DNA of 64,000 nucleotides from Planctomycetota bacterium (GTDB lineage Bacteria; Planctomycetota; UBA1135; GCA-002686595): assembly GCA_029259595.1 (NCBI GenBank), contig JAJDEW010000121.1, positions 62,001-126,000 of the forward strand, read 5' to 3'. Below, in pieces: positions 15,939-24,357 of the stretch (position 1 is the stretch's first letter; the number at the start of each line of letters is the position of its first letter). The position numbers and the translations under genes were made by a program. The notes beneath the pieces were generated by a model. It did not search any database, was not told the DNA's origin, and worked only from the letters and a program-made list of their open reading frames with translations.

Positions 15939-16652
15939 TCAGGGGGTCTGCCCGTCCGCGACCAGCTCCAGGAGGGCCGGATCACGAACGCGAATCCGGG
16001 ACCCCTCGACCTCGAGGAGCGAGCGTTGGCGCCAGCGCGCGAAGATCCTCGAAAGGGTCTCCGGAGCGATCGACAGATAGGCGGCCAGATCGCGCTTGCG
16101 CATCGGCAGCTCGAGGACCAACTCGCGCTGCGCCTCGGAGGCTGCTCGGGCACGGAGCCTGAGGAGGTAGCCGGCCAAACGCATCGAAGCGCTCGCCACC
16201 GAGAGCTCCTGGACCCGGTCGACCAGTCGCTGCAGGTGGCCGGCGAAGGCCTGGAGCATCGCCATCGAGAGCGCGGGGTGCAGCTTCAAGAGGTCCAGAA
16301 AACGCGCGCGATCGATCCGCACCACCAGCGTGGGCTCCCGGACCGCTTTCGCGTGCACGGGATAGCCGCTGGCCTGGAAGAGGGCCGCCTCGGCGAAGAC
16401 CTGCCGCGGTCCGAAGTCTTGAACGACTTGTTCGTTGCCGTCGAGCGTCAGGCGGTAGAGGCGGACCGCGCCTTCCAGAACGACATGGATGCCCGCGCAG
16501 GGCTCACCTTGGGCGAAGAGGATCTCCTCGGATCCATGGCGCAGCAGCCGACTCGCGGCCACGAGCTCCCCGAGCAGGTCTTCGTCCAGGTCGCGAAAGT
16601 GGGGCAAGGAACCGAGCAGCCCAGCGATCCGGACCCGAGTTCCGTTCTCCAT
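15939..16652 (-). CDS. Crp/Fnr-family transcriptional regulator
   Basis: The 237 residues comprise a cyclic-nucleotide-binding-like beta-roll (about 15-125, including EILFAQGEPCAGIHVVLEGA), a dimerisation helix (about 130-155) and a C-terminal winged helix with recognition region RDLAAYLSIAPETLSRIFAR (~188-207), typical of Crp/Fnr proteins. Only one N-terminal-domain cysteine is present, so it cannot carry the four-cysteine [4Fe-4S] cluster of FNR; a Dnr/NnrR-like haem or nucleotide sensor is more likely. It lies immediately upstream of the Rieske-cytochrome b-octaheme operon, on the same strand with a 100-bp gap that contains an FNR-like palindrome, so control of that operon is likely. Confidence 0.87.
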   Translation of the reverse strand: MENGTRVRIAGLLGSLPHFRDLDEDLLGELVAASRLLRHGSEEILFAQGEPCAGIHVVLEGAVRLYRLTLDGNEQVVQDFGPRQVFAEAALFQASGYPVHAKAVREPTLVVRIDRARFLDLLKLHPALSMAMLQAFAGHLQRLVDRVQELSVASASMRLAGYLLRLRARAASEAQRELVLELPMRKRDLAAYLSIAPETLSRIFARWRQRSLLEVEGSRIRVRDPALLELVADGQTP

Positions 16653-16661
16653 GGTCGTCGC

Positions 16662-17141
16662 TCAGAGAACCATGCCGGAGACTTCGCTCTCGACGACCAT
16701 CTTGCCGTCGACGTAGCCCTGGCACTTGTAGTGGAAGAGCGACTCGCGCAGTCGGGTCACGTGACTGACGAAGAGCATGCGGCAGGCCGGCTCGACCGTC
16801 GCGCGGAACTTGGTCGCGTTGATGCCGGTGAAGCCGACGAAGGCCTCGGCGAGCTCCGGGCGACGCTGGAAGAAGTCGAAGGTGGAGAGCTGCGCGCAGG
16901 TCTCGACCATGAGTGCGCCGGGGAAGAGCGGACGTCCCGGAATGTGATCCTCGCCCCACCAGTCCCCGTGCTTGATGTCCTTGAAGCCCACGATCAGCTC
17001 GTTCTCGATATCGTGGTGCAGGACACCGTCCAGGAGCGCGAAGCGACCCTGTTGCTTGAGCACGCTGTAGAGCTTGTCCCGCGTCACGACGACCTTCGAA
17101 AGATCGAGAGCATCCAGATCGGTCAGGGGAATGACGGGCAT
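16662..17141 (-). CDS. FabZ-like 3-hydroxyacyl-ACP dehydratase (hot-dog fold)
   Basis: The 159-residue protein has the FabZ active-site helix: H66 in GEDHIPGRPLFPGALMVE and E80, the usual catalytic His/Glu pair, followed by CAQLSTFDFF. It would dehydrate beta-hydroxyacyl-ACP in fatty-acid or lipid A precursor synthesis. The central sequence HHDIENELIVGFKDIKHGDW shows the first strands of the hot-dog fold. The ATG at 17141 starts the recognisable domain; an in-frame ATG upstream would extend into the neighbouring pus10-like gene. It differs enough from housekeeping FabZ that a specialised acyl carrier pathway remains possible. Confidence 0.82.
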   Translation of the reverse strand: MPVIPLTDLDALDLSKVVVTRDKLYSVLKQQGRFALLDGVLHHDIENELIVGFKDIKHGDWWGEDHIPGRPLFPGALMVETCAQLSTFDFFQRRPELAEAFVGFTGINATKFRATVEPACRMLFVSHVTRLRESLFHYKCQGYVDGKMVVESEVSGMVL

Positions 17142-17181
17142 GTTCGATTCGGGGCAGGGGTGAAGGCGGCGGGAGCGAGCC

Positions 17182-18042
17182 TCAGAGACCGGCTCCGAAG
17201 GTCCGCGGCGGCCGCTCGTACTCGGTCTCGGGATTGCCTTCCTCATCGAGGATCGCGAGGACGTCGAGTTCCAGACACGTGCAGTCGACTCCGAGCATGC
17301 CGGCGAGCGAAGGCTCGGTGTTGCCACCCTCGCCACTCAACACCTCCTTCACATAGGTGCCGTGCTGTGTCCGCATGACGACGTCGAGCTCGCCTGCTTC
17401 GTTTTCCTCGATCGAGAGGAACTCGATCCAACGCTGGCGGTCCTTGAGCGCCCGACGATGGGCGACGCGGTCGGGAGTGGACTGGGTGACCTCGATGCGC
17501 TGGCCGATGAGCTCCTCGTAGCGACTCGGGTCGACCGGGCCGCCCTTCGAGACCCGCGCCCCGTACTCCTTGGCGTGGTGCGTTTCCTTGATGACCTGGA
17601 TGCGCGCCTTTTCCGTCCAATGGAGGCCGTGGATCGCGAGCCGTCCTTCGTTGCGACGGTTCACCTCGGCTTCCAGCTCGGCCAGGTCGACGTCGAAGAC
17701 CTTCGGGTTCACGAACTCGAGTACGAACGGCCGTCCGGTGCCGAGCATGCGGACGTCGACGTCCTCGCGCCCGGCGCCGTGGAACTTGTTCTTGCGGGTC
17801 CCGAAGGCCTTGCCGAGCACCCAGGTGACGAGCTCCTGCACGGAGTCGCGCGTGAGCTTGCCAAAGCCCTCACAGCGTTCGCACTTGCGCCGTCGCCGTG
17901 GATGGCCCTTGCACTCGGGGCAGAAGAAGACCGTCTGCGGCAGATCGCGGCAGAGCTTGTTGTAACGGCCCTCGATGAAGACCTTGGCGTTGGGCGTGCT
18001 GGGCGCTTGATGAGCCTGCGAGGCCTGTGTCGGCTGATTCAT
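17182..18042 (-). CDS. Pus10-like tRNA pseudouridine synthase
   Basis: The 286-residue protein contains the hallmark Pus10 catalytic sequence GREDVDVRMLGTGRPFVLE at 91-109, whose GRED aspartate is the catalytic residue, and the C-terminal motif TYVKEVLSGEGGNTEPSL, equivalent to the archaeal T-x-I/V-KEFVHGD-GRT-PS region. A zinc-ribbon-like pair CPEC (41-44) and CERC (54-57) precedes it. Archaeal and eukaryal Pus10 make pseudouridine 54/55 in the T-arm of tRNA; they are longer because of an N-terminal THUMP-related domain that is missing here. Pus10 is classically absent from bacteria, where TruB makes Psi55. The C-terminus ends in FGAGL, as the kptA tail nearly does. The ATG at 18042 is chosen because the frame upstream is Pro/Arg filler. 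Confidence 0.82.
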   Translation of the reverse strand: MNQPTQASQAHQAPSTPNAKVFIEGRYNKLCRDLPQTVFFCPECKGHPRRRRKCERCEGFGKLTRDSVQELVTWVLGKAFGTRKNKFHGAGREDVDVRMLGTGRPFVLEFVNPKVFDVDLAELEAEVNRRNEGRLAIHGLHWTEKARIQVIKETHHAKEYGARVSKGGPVDPSRYEELIGQRIEVTQSTPDRVAHRRALKDRQRWIEFLSIEENEAGELDVVMRTQHGTYVKEVLSGEGGNTEPSLAGMLGVDCTCLELDVLAILDEEGNPETEYERPPRTFGAGL

Positions 18043-18238
18043 CGGATCGAATCCGCGGAGGTTCTCCGGGGGAACGAATGGAACGTTCGCTGCAGATCGC
18101 GGTGGAGGGTCGGGTCCGAAACACCCCACCAGGGCGATTTCGGGCGGGAGAGGATACCGCCAGCCCTCCCCCGGGCCAATCCCGGGGCGGGCTTGTTCCA
18201 TGGAAGTGTCCGCGGGATCGCGCTACCCTCCCGCGCTG

Positions 18239-19225
18239 ATGCACCCGGTCCTCTTCGAGATCCCCGGCCTGGGCTTTCCCCTGCGCAGCTTCGGAGCGCT
18301 CGTCGCGGGCGGCTTCCTCCTCGGCGTCTGGGTCTGGGGCAGGCTGCTCTCCCGCTACGGGGACGATCCGAAGCAGGACCCGATCCGTGCTTCCCAGGTC
18401 GGCATGTGGGTCTTGATCGGCGTCCTGGCCGGCGCGCGGGTCATGTACGTCGCCGTCGAGTCCGCGCGCTACCTCGCGGCCGACGTGACGCCCGCGATCG
18501 AGACCTACCTGGGCTCGGACGATCGCCCGCTCGCCGGCGCGCGACTGTCGATCGACGACCCTGCCGCCTACGAGACCGCCCGCAACGTCGTCGTCGGCTA
18601 CGACTTCCTGCACGACCCGTTCCAGATCATCGCGATCTGGCAGGGCGGCATGGTCATGTACGGCGGCTTCCTGGGTGCGATCCTGCTCGGCATGTGGTCG
18701 GCCAAAAAGCAGGGACTGAATCCGCTAACGGCGCTCGATACGGGCTTGATCGCGGGCTTCTGCGGGCAAGCGGTCGGGCGCTGGGGCTGCCTCATGGTCG
18801 GCGACGACTATGGCAGCGTCGTTCCCGAGGGGCTGCGCCACCTCCCCTTCCCGTTGACGATCACCGTGCCCTCGCTCGAGTGGTTGCAAGCCCACCCCGA
18901 GAGCCTCTTCGCGCATGCCCTCGCGGGCGAGACGCTCTGGGCGACCCAGATCTGGATGAGCGTGAACGCCGTGATCATCGCGCTCGCGGGCATCTGGTTC
19001 CTGCGCCGGCGACGCTGGCGCGGACAGGTCGCCGCGATCGTCATCCTCTGGTATGCGATCACGCGCTTCGCGATCGAGTCCTTCCGCGGCGACGAGATCC
19101 GCGGCGTTTGGTTCGGCGGGATCTCGACCTCGCAGCTGGTCTCGATCCCCTTCGCGGCGCTTGCCCTCTTCCTCTTGATCCGCTTCCGTGCGCGAGACGA
19201 CCAGCTCGCAACGGCGGCGTCATGA
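18239..19225 (+). CDS. lgt: Prolipoprotein diacylglyceryl transferase (Lgt)-like membrane protein
   Basis: The 328-residue polytopic protein follows the Lgt plan: short N-terminal HPVLFEIPGLGFPLRSFG, then WQGGMVMYGGFLGA, the signature-like GRWGCLMVGDDYG and YAITRFAIESFRGDE near the C-terminus. Lgt transfers diacylglycerol from phosphatidylglycerol to the lipobox cysteine. Three features are divergent: the FHGG-type histidine is Tyr, the Asn of GRxGN is Cys, and a ~45-residue periplasmic insertion lies at about 85-125. The two essential arginines (GRWG and TRFAIE) are kept. It is probably a real Lgt given the lipoproteins in this window, but a paralogue with changed function is possible. It overlaps the RNase HII-like gene by ATGA. 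Confidence 0.8.
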   Translation: MHPVLFEIPGLGFPLRSFGALVAGGFLLGVWVWGRLLSRYGDDPKQDPIRASQVGMWVLIGVLAGARVMYVAVESARYLAADVTPAIETYLGSDDRPLAGARLSIDDPAAYETARNVVVGYDFLHDPFQIIAIWQGGMVMYGGFLGAILLGMWSAKKQGLNPLTALDTGLIAGFCGQAVGRWGCLMVGDDYGSVVPEGLRHLPFPLTITVPSLEWLQAHPESLFAHALAGETLWATQIWMSVNAVIIALAGIWFLRRRRWRGQVAAIVILWYAITRFAIESFRGDEIRGVWFGGISTSQLVSIPFAALALFLLIRFRARDDQLATAAS

Positions 19226-20211
19226 CGGCGAACACGGTCCTCGTCGCCGGCATGGACGAGGCCGGGCTGGGGCCGATCCTGGGCCCGCTCACGATCGGCT
19301 TCTCGGTTTTCCGCGTTCCGGCCGCCGAAACGAACCTCTGGAAGCTCCTGCGGCGGCGCGTGAGCGGTGATCCGAAGCGCGACCAGGACCGGCTGATCGT
19401 CGCCGACTCGAAGCGGGTCTTCGCGCGCAACCCGCGCGGCCGGCGGCGGCTCGAGGCGACGGCGCTCACCTTCTTCGCGCTCACGCAAGAGGGCGGCCGC
19501 CCTCCGAGCGACGCCCACGACTTCTTGTTCGGCGACCTCCGCCCGGGGACCGAGCTCCTGCGCCGCCACCCGTGGTACGACCTGGTCGCCGAGCTGCCGC
19601 GCTTCCACGACGCGGAGGGCATCGAGCTCGGGGCCGCGCTGCTGGGCCGAGCGCTCGACAAGAGCGGCGTCGAGCTCGTGGACGCCGGCCTGCGGCTCGT
19701 GCCGTCGGGCGAGCTGAACGGCTCCTACCGCGAGACCGACAACAAGGCCGAGACCGTCTGGGAGCGTTCGCTGGAGGTCATGCGCCACCTCTGGACCCGC
19801 CATGGGCGCGAGGGTCTCGACCTGACCGTCGACCTCCTGGGCGGCCGGATCCACTACGGCCCGTATCTCGGTCGCGGGTTCCCCGACGGGAGCGTGCGCA
19901 TGCTGTACGAAGAGGACCACCGCGCCGGCTACGAGATCGAAGGACGCGACGCGCAGTCGGGCCATCGGATGCGGCTCGACTTCACGAGCCGCGCGGAAGA
20001 GGGCTCGTTCGCGGTCGCGCTGGCCTCCTGCTTCGCGAAGTACGCGCGCGAAACGGTCATGGACGCCTTCAACGCCTACTTCGCGGCGCTCCAACCCGAC
20101 CTGAAGCCGACGGCGGGCTACTACGGCGACGGCCAGCGCTGGTTGCGCGAGGCGAGCGGCGCCGTCGAACGCTCGGGCATCGACCGCGACGTGCTCGTGC
20201 GGGCGCGCTGA
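19222..20211 (+). CDS. RNase HII-like nuclease, enlarged
   Basis: The start ATG overlaps the lgt TGA. The 329 residues show the RNase HII order of motifs: VAGMDEAGLGPILGPL (paired Asp-Glu), VADSKRVF (DSK), VDLLGGRIHYG and ALASCFAKYARETVMDAFNA (equivalent to the A-S-x-x-AK-x-x-RD helix), then AGYYGDGQRWL like the terminal KGY region. RNase HII removes ribonucleotides from DNA-RNA hybrids. At 329 residues it is far larger than the usual ~200, with an insertion around 55-150. The catalytic acidic residues seem present. I cannot see a second RNase HII here, so whether this is the housekeeping enzyme or a diverged relative is open. Confidence 0.72.
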   Translation: MTANTVLVAGMDEAGLGPILGPLTIGFSVFRVPAAETNLWKLLRRRVSGDPKRDQDRLIVADSKRVFARNPRGRRRLEATALTFFALTQEGGRPPSDAHDFLFGDLRPGTELLRRHPWYDLVAELPRFHDAEGIELGAALLGRALDKSGVELVDAGLRLVPSGELNGSYRETDNKAETVWERSLEVMRHLWTRHGREGLDLTVDLLGGRIHYGPYLGRGFPDGSVRMLYEEDHRAGYEIEGRDAQSGHRMRLDFTSRAEEGSFAVALASCFAKYARETVMDAFNAYFAALQPDLKPTAGYYGDGQRWLREASGAVERSGIDRDVLVRAR

Positions 20212-20227
20212 GCGTCTCCGGAGGAGG

Positions 20228-21364
20228 TCAGCCCAGGAGGCCGTAAAGGGACAGGCTCGCGTTCGCGACGACGAAGGCGGTGAGCCACCCGAGCGGGTGT
20301 CGCAGGCGACGGAGGCAGGGCGCCGCCAGCACGGCCAGCATGCCCACGAGCGGCAGGTAGATCCGCGCGATGTGCGGGAATCGAAAGCCCCACGTCGCGA
20401 GCAAGACGAGGCCGAGGGCCAACCACACGACGCGCGCGGTCGCGACATCCAGCTCGCGACCACGACCGCGCAACCAGACCAAGGCGACCAGGGGAAAGGC
20501 CTGGAACAAGAGCAGCATCTCGGTGCCGAAGAGCCGCAGGTACCCGAGGTCGATCCGGAACTGCGTCGCCTGATCGTGCATGTCGGCGAAGCCCGCCTCG
20601 ATGGCACCGATCGCGAAGAGGCCCGCGAGCCACGTGGCCGCCGGTAGGACTCCGAATCGAAGACCGTCGACGAGCGGCTGCTTCCACGCGCGGAAGCGGC
20701 CGCGCACGAGCCCCACGAGACTCGGGAGCGCCAGCAACGGCAGGAGCGAGATCTTCACGAAGAGGCCGCTCGCGAGCACGAGGAAGAGCGCCACTCCATC
20801 GGTCGCGCGCCGCTGCTCCGACCAACGCACGGCGAACACCAGCGCGACGAGGGCCTGGAAGTGGCAGAAGGGGTCCATTTGGAGCTGCGCGGACGTCCGC
20901 ATCGAGAGGCAGTGGCCGACGACGAGGCTCGCCGCGATCCAGCCCGTCGCGGCGCCACCGCTCGGATCCAGCCGCAGGGCGAGCCGCCGCGCCACGAGCG
21001 CCGCCCCCAGGAGCGCCGCGCTTGCGAGCGCCGCGAACGCGAGCGGGATCGAGGGAACGACGAAGGACAGGAGCGCCACCGCACACGGAACGAGCAGCGA
21101 GGCCGGATGGAACCCGCTGCGCGCCTTCGCGAACACCGCCTCGAGCTCGCCCTCGCCGCGCATCCAGGCTGCGATCAGCTCCGCGCGCGTGGCGTAGTCG
21201 TCGATCGCGACGAAGCCTTCGTACTGGTTGGCCTGCGTGCGCGCGAAGTCCGGACGGTTCGAGCGCTGCCAGTAGAGCTTCCCGACGCCGTAGGCCGCCG
21301 TGAAGAGGAACGTCAACGCGAACACGAGCGCGAGCCCGCGAACCGGTGTCGGAGGCACGCTCAC
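20228..21364 (-). CDS. Polytopic membrane protein, possible GT-C glycosyltransferase
   Basis: Starting at the GTG at 21364, which overlaps the upstream TGA (GTGA), the product has 378 residues and about nine to ten spans. After the first span comes a periplasmic loop with YEGFVAIDDYATRAELIAAW, reminiscent of the acidic loop of lipid-dependent GT-C glycosyltransferases, although a clear DxD/ExD pair is not secure. Later motifs HCLSMRTSAQLQMDPFCHFQ and GFRFPHIARIYLPL may line the active site. I assign it only tentatively to the dolichyl-phosphate-mannosyltransferase-like/ArnT type. It is downstream of and coupled to a GNAT gene. Confidence 0.55.
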   Translation of the reverse strand: MSVPPTPVRGLALVFALTFLFTAAYGVGKLYWQRSNRPDFARTQANQYEGFVAIDDYATRAELIAAWMRGEGELEAVFAKARSGFHPASLLVPCAVALLSFVVPSIPLAFAALASAALLGAALVARRLALRLDPSGGAATGWIAASLVVGHCLSMRTSAQLQMDPFCHFQALVALVFAVRWSEQRRATDGVALFLVLASGLFVKISLLPLLALPSLVGLVRGRFRAWKQPLVDGLRFGVLPAATWLAGLFAIGAIEAGFADMHDQATQFRIDLGYLRLFGTEMLLLFQAFPLVALVWLRGRGRELDVATARVVWLALGLVLLATWGFRFPHIARIYLPLVGMLAVLAAPCLRRLRHPLGWLTAFVVANASLSLYGLLG

Positions 21365-21810
21365 GGACGGTCCGCGATCCGCTTGCCGTAGAGATGCTGC
21401 GTCTTCTGCAGCGTATAGCCCTGTCCTTCGTAGAACGATCGGGCACGCTCGCGCTCCACGCGCGACCGGAGGCGCACGTCGCGGACGCCTTGCTCGAAGC
21501 ACCAGCGCTCGGCGCGCTGCAGCAGGGCGCGTCCGAGCCCCGAACCCTGCCGCTCGGGAGCCACGACCAGGCCACGCAGGAGGCCACAGCGTCCGGACAC
21601 GAGCGAGTTGGTGATGCCGACGTGGATCCAGGCCAACACGCGCTGGCGGGAAAGCTCTTCCGTCACGCCGACCCAGTCCTCCGCGCTCGCCAGCAGCTGC
21701 TCGAGCCGCAGCGCGACGTCCTCCGAGCGGACCCCGTGGCCCAGCTCCTTCGACAGGAGCGCGAGCTCGGGGGCGTCTTCGGAACGGGCGCTACGAATGC
21801 GGAGAGTCAT
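21361..21810 (-). CDS. GNAT-family N-acetyltransferase
   Basis: This 149-residue protein has the GNAT acetyl-CoA motif LRGLVVAPERQGSGLGRALL (V-x-P-x-x-R-x-x-G-x-G), the usual C-terminal strand pattern SFYEGQGYTLQKTQ, and an N-terminal IRSARSEDAPELALL. Members transfer an acetyl group from acetyl-CoA to an amine; the substrate is not apparent. It is transcribed divergently from the FAD-protein gene and ends in a GTGA junction with the downstream membrane protein. Confidence 0.87.
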   Translation of the reverse strand: MTLRIRSARSEDAPELALLSKELGHGVRSEDVALRLEQLLASAEDWVGVTEELSRQRVLAWIHVGITNSLVSGRCGLLRGLVVAPERQGSGLGRALLQRAERWCFEQGVRDVRLRSRVERERARSFYEGQGYTLQKTQHLYGKRIADRP

Positions 21811-22018
21811 GTCGGCAGGAGCTTATCCCGTCGGCACCGGAATTGTCTTCCCGCCGTCGCACGGGATCCCCTGCCCCACGCTCGCTCACGAACGACACGG
21901 ACGACGTCCGATGGTGTCAACGGTCGGCGACGCTGCTACCCTATCGAGCCAGCGGCGATTTCCGCCTTACCGGGCACTCCCGCCCTCGTCAGTCTCGCGC
22001 CCGTCGCCCCCTTCGCAC

Positions 22019-23344
22019 TTGAAGACAGCAATCCTAGGAGCCGGCGTCTCCGGACTCGCCCTCGCCCGTTTTCTCGTCGAGGGTGGTCACGACCTCGATG
22101 ACCTCACGCTGTTCGAAGCGGCTCCGGTCATCGGTGGTCTGTGTCGCTCGAAGACCGTCGACGGTTTCACCTACGACGTCGCCGGCGGTCACATCCTGTT
22201 CAGCAAGGACGCGGGCGTCATGCAATGGATGAAGGACGTCGCCGGCGGCGACGAGGCCTTCGTACGCCGGGACCGCAACACGAAGATCCGCTTCGACGAC
22301 CGCTGGGTGCGCTACCCGTTCGAGAACGGGATCGGCGACCTGCCGAAGCAGGCGAACTTCGACTGCCTGCAGGGTTACGTGCAGGCCTGGCACGAGCGCA
22401 AGGCGAGCGGCTCGACCGCGCCGAGCGACTTCAAGAGCTGGATCCGCTGGCGCTTCGGGGACGGGATCGCCGAGCACTTCATGGATCCCTACAACGAGAA
22501 GATCTGGAAGCGCCCGCTCGAGGACATCACGAGCTCGTGGGTCGCCGGCCGCGTGCCCGACGCGCCCATCGAGGACGTCCTGCGGGCGGCGATCGGGATC
22601 GAGACCGACGGCTACACGCACCAGGCGATCTTCTACTACCCGAAGAAGGGCGGCTTCCAGGCGATCACCGACGGCATGGGCTCGACGCTCGGAGCGCGGA
22701 TCAGGCTCTCGACGCGGGTCGAGTCCGTCGTCCGCCACGGCGAGGGCTGGCGCGTGAACGGCGAGGACTTCGACCGCATCGTCAGCACGCTGCCGCTCAA
22801 CGAGCTGCCGGACATCGTCGAAGGCGTCCCCGACGGCGTCGCGCAGGCCATGCGCGGGCTGGCCTTCAACTCGATCGTCTGCTACCTGGTCGCCCTCGAC
22901 CGCCCCGAGCACCCGAACCTTTCCTGGGTCTACCTGCCGCAGCGCAAGCAAGGTCCGGTGAACCGCGTGACGTACATGTCGAACTACGCCCCCGGCAACG
23001 CGCCGGAGGGCCAGACGTCCTTTCTGTTCGAGGTCACGTATCCGGGCGGCGCTCCCGAGCCGGACATCGCGCTCGAGAAAGAGGTCCTGGCAGGCGTCGA
23101 GACGGCCGGGCTCCTGAAGCGCGACGAGATCCTGTTCACCGACCGCAGCACCTCGCGCTACGCCTACGTCGTCTACGACCACGACCTCGACGCGCGTCGC
23201 GCGCAGTCGATCGACTGGTGCGAAGCGAACGGCCTGCACCCGCTGGGGCGCTTCGGCCACTACGATTACTTCAATTCCGACCAGTGCACGATCGCCGCCA
23301 AGGCGATGGCCGGGCGTCTGCTCGAAGTCGCGCGGAAGGGTTGA
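22019..23344 (+). CDS. FAD-dependent amine-oxidase/protoporphyrinogen-oxidase-like flavoprotein
   Basis: The Rossmann fold begins right at the start (LKTAILGAGVSGLALARFL, GxGxxG), so I take the TTG at 22019 as the initiator; an upstream ATG at 21911 would add 36 residues of unrelated sequence. The 441-residue protein also has APVIGGLCRSK, DVAGGHILFS, MDPYNEKIWKRP and a C-terminal GRFGHYDYFNSDQC. The overall type resembles UDP-galactopyranose mutase/PPOX-like flavoenzymes often found in polysaccharide clusters. The stop lies 10 bp before a glycosyltransferase gene, so a glycan-modifying role is favoured over haem synthesis; the substrate is unknown. Confidence 0.78.
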   Translation: MKTAILGAGVSGLALARFLVEGGHDLDDLTLFEAAPVIGGLCRSKTVDGFTYDVAGGHILFSKDAGVMQWMKDVAGGDEAFVRRDRNTKIRFDDRWVRYPFENGIGDLPKQANFDCLQGYVQAWHERKASGSTAPSDFKSWIRWRFGDGIAEHFMDPYNEKIWKRPLEDITSSWVAGRVPDAPIEDVLRAAIGIETDGYTHQAIFYYPKKGGFQAITDGMGSTLGARIRLSTRVESVVRHGEGWRVNGEDFDRIVSTLPLNELPDIVEGVPDGVAQAMRGLAFNSIVCYLVALDRPEHPNLSWVYLPQRKQGPVNRVTYMSNYAPGNAPEGQTSFLFEVTYPGGAPEPDIALEKEVLAGVETAGLLKRDEILFTDRSTSRYAYVVYDHDLDARRAQSIDWCEANGLHPLGRFGHYDYFNSDQCTIAAKAMAGRLLEVARKG

Positions 23345-23354
23345 GCCCGCGAAC

Positions 23355-24356
23355 GTGAGCGCCTTCGGTAAGGATCCGCGGCGCGTCGCGCTGGTCGTTC
23401 CGACCTGGAACGGCGGACCACGCTTTCTCGAGGTGCTCGACGCGCTCGCGCGCCAAGACCTGGCCGACGGCTTCCAGCTGGTGGTGGTCGACTCGGGCTC
23501 CACGGACGGCACTCCGCAGGCGGCGGAGCGTGCGGGCGCCCTCGTGCACCGCATCCCGAACACCGCCTTCAACCACGGCGCCACGCGCAACCTCGGCATC
23601 TCGATCACCGGTGGTGAGATCGTGGCGCTCTTGACGCAGGACGCCCTGCCGATGGACGCGAACTACCTCGCGAGCCTGGTCGCGGCCTACGACGATCCCG
23701 CGGTCGACGGCGCCTACGCTCGGCAGTTCCCGCGTTCGGACTGCGACCCGCTCCTGGCCGAACGCCTGCGGCAGTGGAGCGCGGCGCGCGACACGCCCGA
23801 GACGAAGAGCTTCGCGCCCGGCGACCCCGCCGGCGCGCAGCGGGCCTTCGACGCGCTGCCGCCGCTCGAGCGCTACCTGGCCTGCGCCTTCGACAACGTC
23901 GCCTCGTCGGTTCGACGCTCGAGCTGGGAGCGCGTGCCCTTTCCCGCCGCGAGCTTCGGCGAGGACGTCGCCTGGGCGCGTGCGACCCTGCTCGCCGGTG
24001 GCACGCTCGCGTTCGTGCCCGACGCGCGCGTCGAACACTCCCACCGCATCTCGATGCGGCGCGAGTTCCAGCGCATCTACTGCGACCACCGCAACCTGAT
24101 CGAGCTCTTCGGTCTGCACAACGTGCCGACCTGGAAGAACGTCTTCGAGGGCTGGGCGCACCAGCGCCGCTTCTACCGCGAGCTGCTCGCGGGACTCGGG
24201 CTGGGCCCGCTGCGCGGTACCTTCTGGCGCGCCTATTCCGTGCCCTACGCCTTCCTCGAGACCGCGGCCCAGTTCCTGGGCGCCCGCTCGCACTGGAAGA
24301 CGAAGGAGAGCGCCTTCTGGGCGGCGGCCGACAGGAAGATTCGCGCCGGAGTCTGA
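23355..24356 (+). CDS. Family 2 glycosyltransferase (rhamnosyltransferase-like)
   Basis: From the GTG at 23355 (333 residues) the protein shows a GT-A fold: ALVVPTWNGG, VVVDSGSTDGT, FNHGATRNLGI (typical of rhamnosyltransferases), a metal-site region LLTQDALPMD in place of a strict DxD, and FGEDVAWARATLLAG as the acceptor/catalytic-base region. It lacks a signal peptide and should act on the cytoplasmic face, adding a sugar to a lipid-linked glycan. It follows the flavoprotein gene by 10 bp and is likely in the same operon. It converges with htpG with one base between the two stops. Confidence 0.88.
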   Translation: MSAFGKDPRRVALVVPTWNGGPRFLEVLDALARQDLADGFQLVVVDSGSTDGTPQAAERAGALVHRIPNTAFNHGATRNLGISITGGEIVALLTQDALPMDANYLASLVAAYDDPAVDGAYARQFPRSDCDPLLAERLRQWSAARDTPETKSFAPGDPAGAQRAFDALPPLERYLACAFDNVASSVRRSSWERVPFPAASFGEDVAWARATLLAGGTLAFVPDARVEHSHRISMRREFQRIYCDHRNLIELFGLHNVPTWKNVFEGWAHQRRFYRELLAGLGLGPLRGTFWRAYSVPYAFLETAAQFLGARSHWKTKESAFWAAADRKIRAGV

Positions 24357-24357
24357 G

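Noticed and set aside
17362-19221. Long plus-strand frame upstream of the RNase HII-like gene
   Set aside because: It runs antisense to the Pus10-like gene and out of frame through lgt; only the part from the ATG at 19222 has a nuclease fold.
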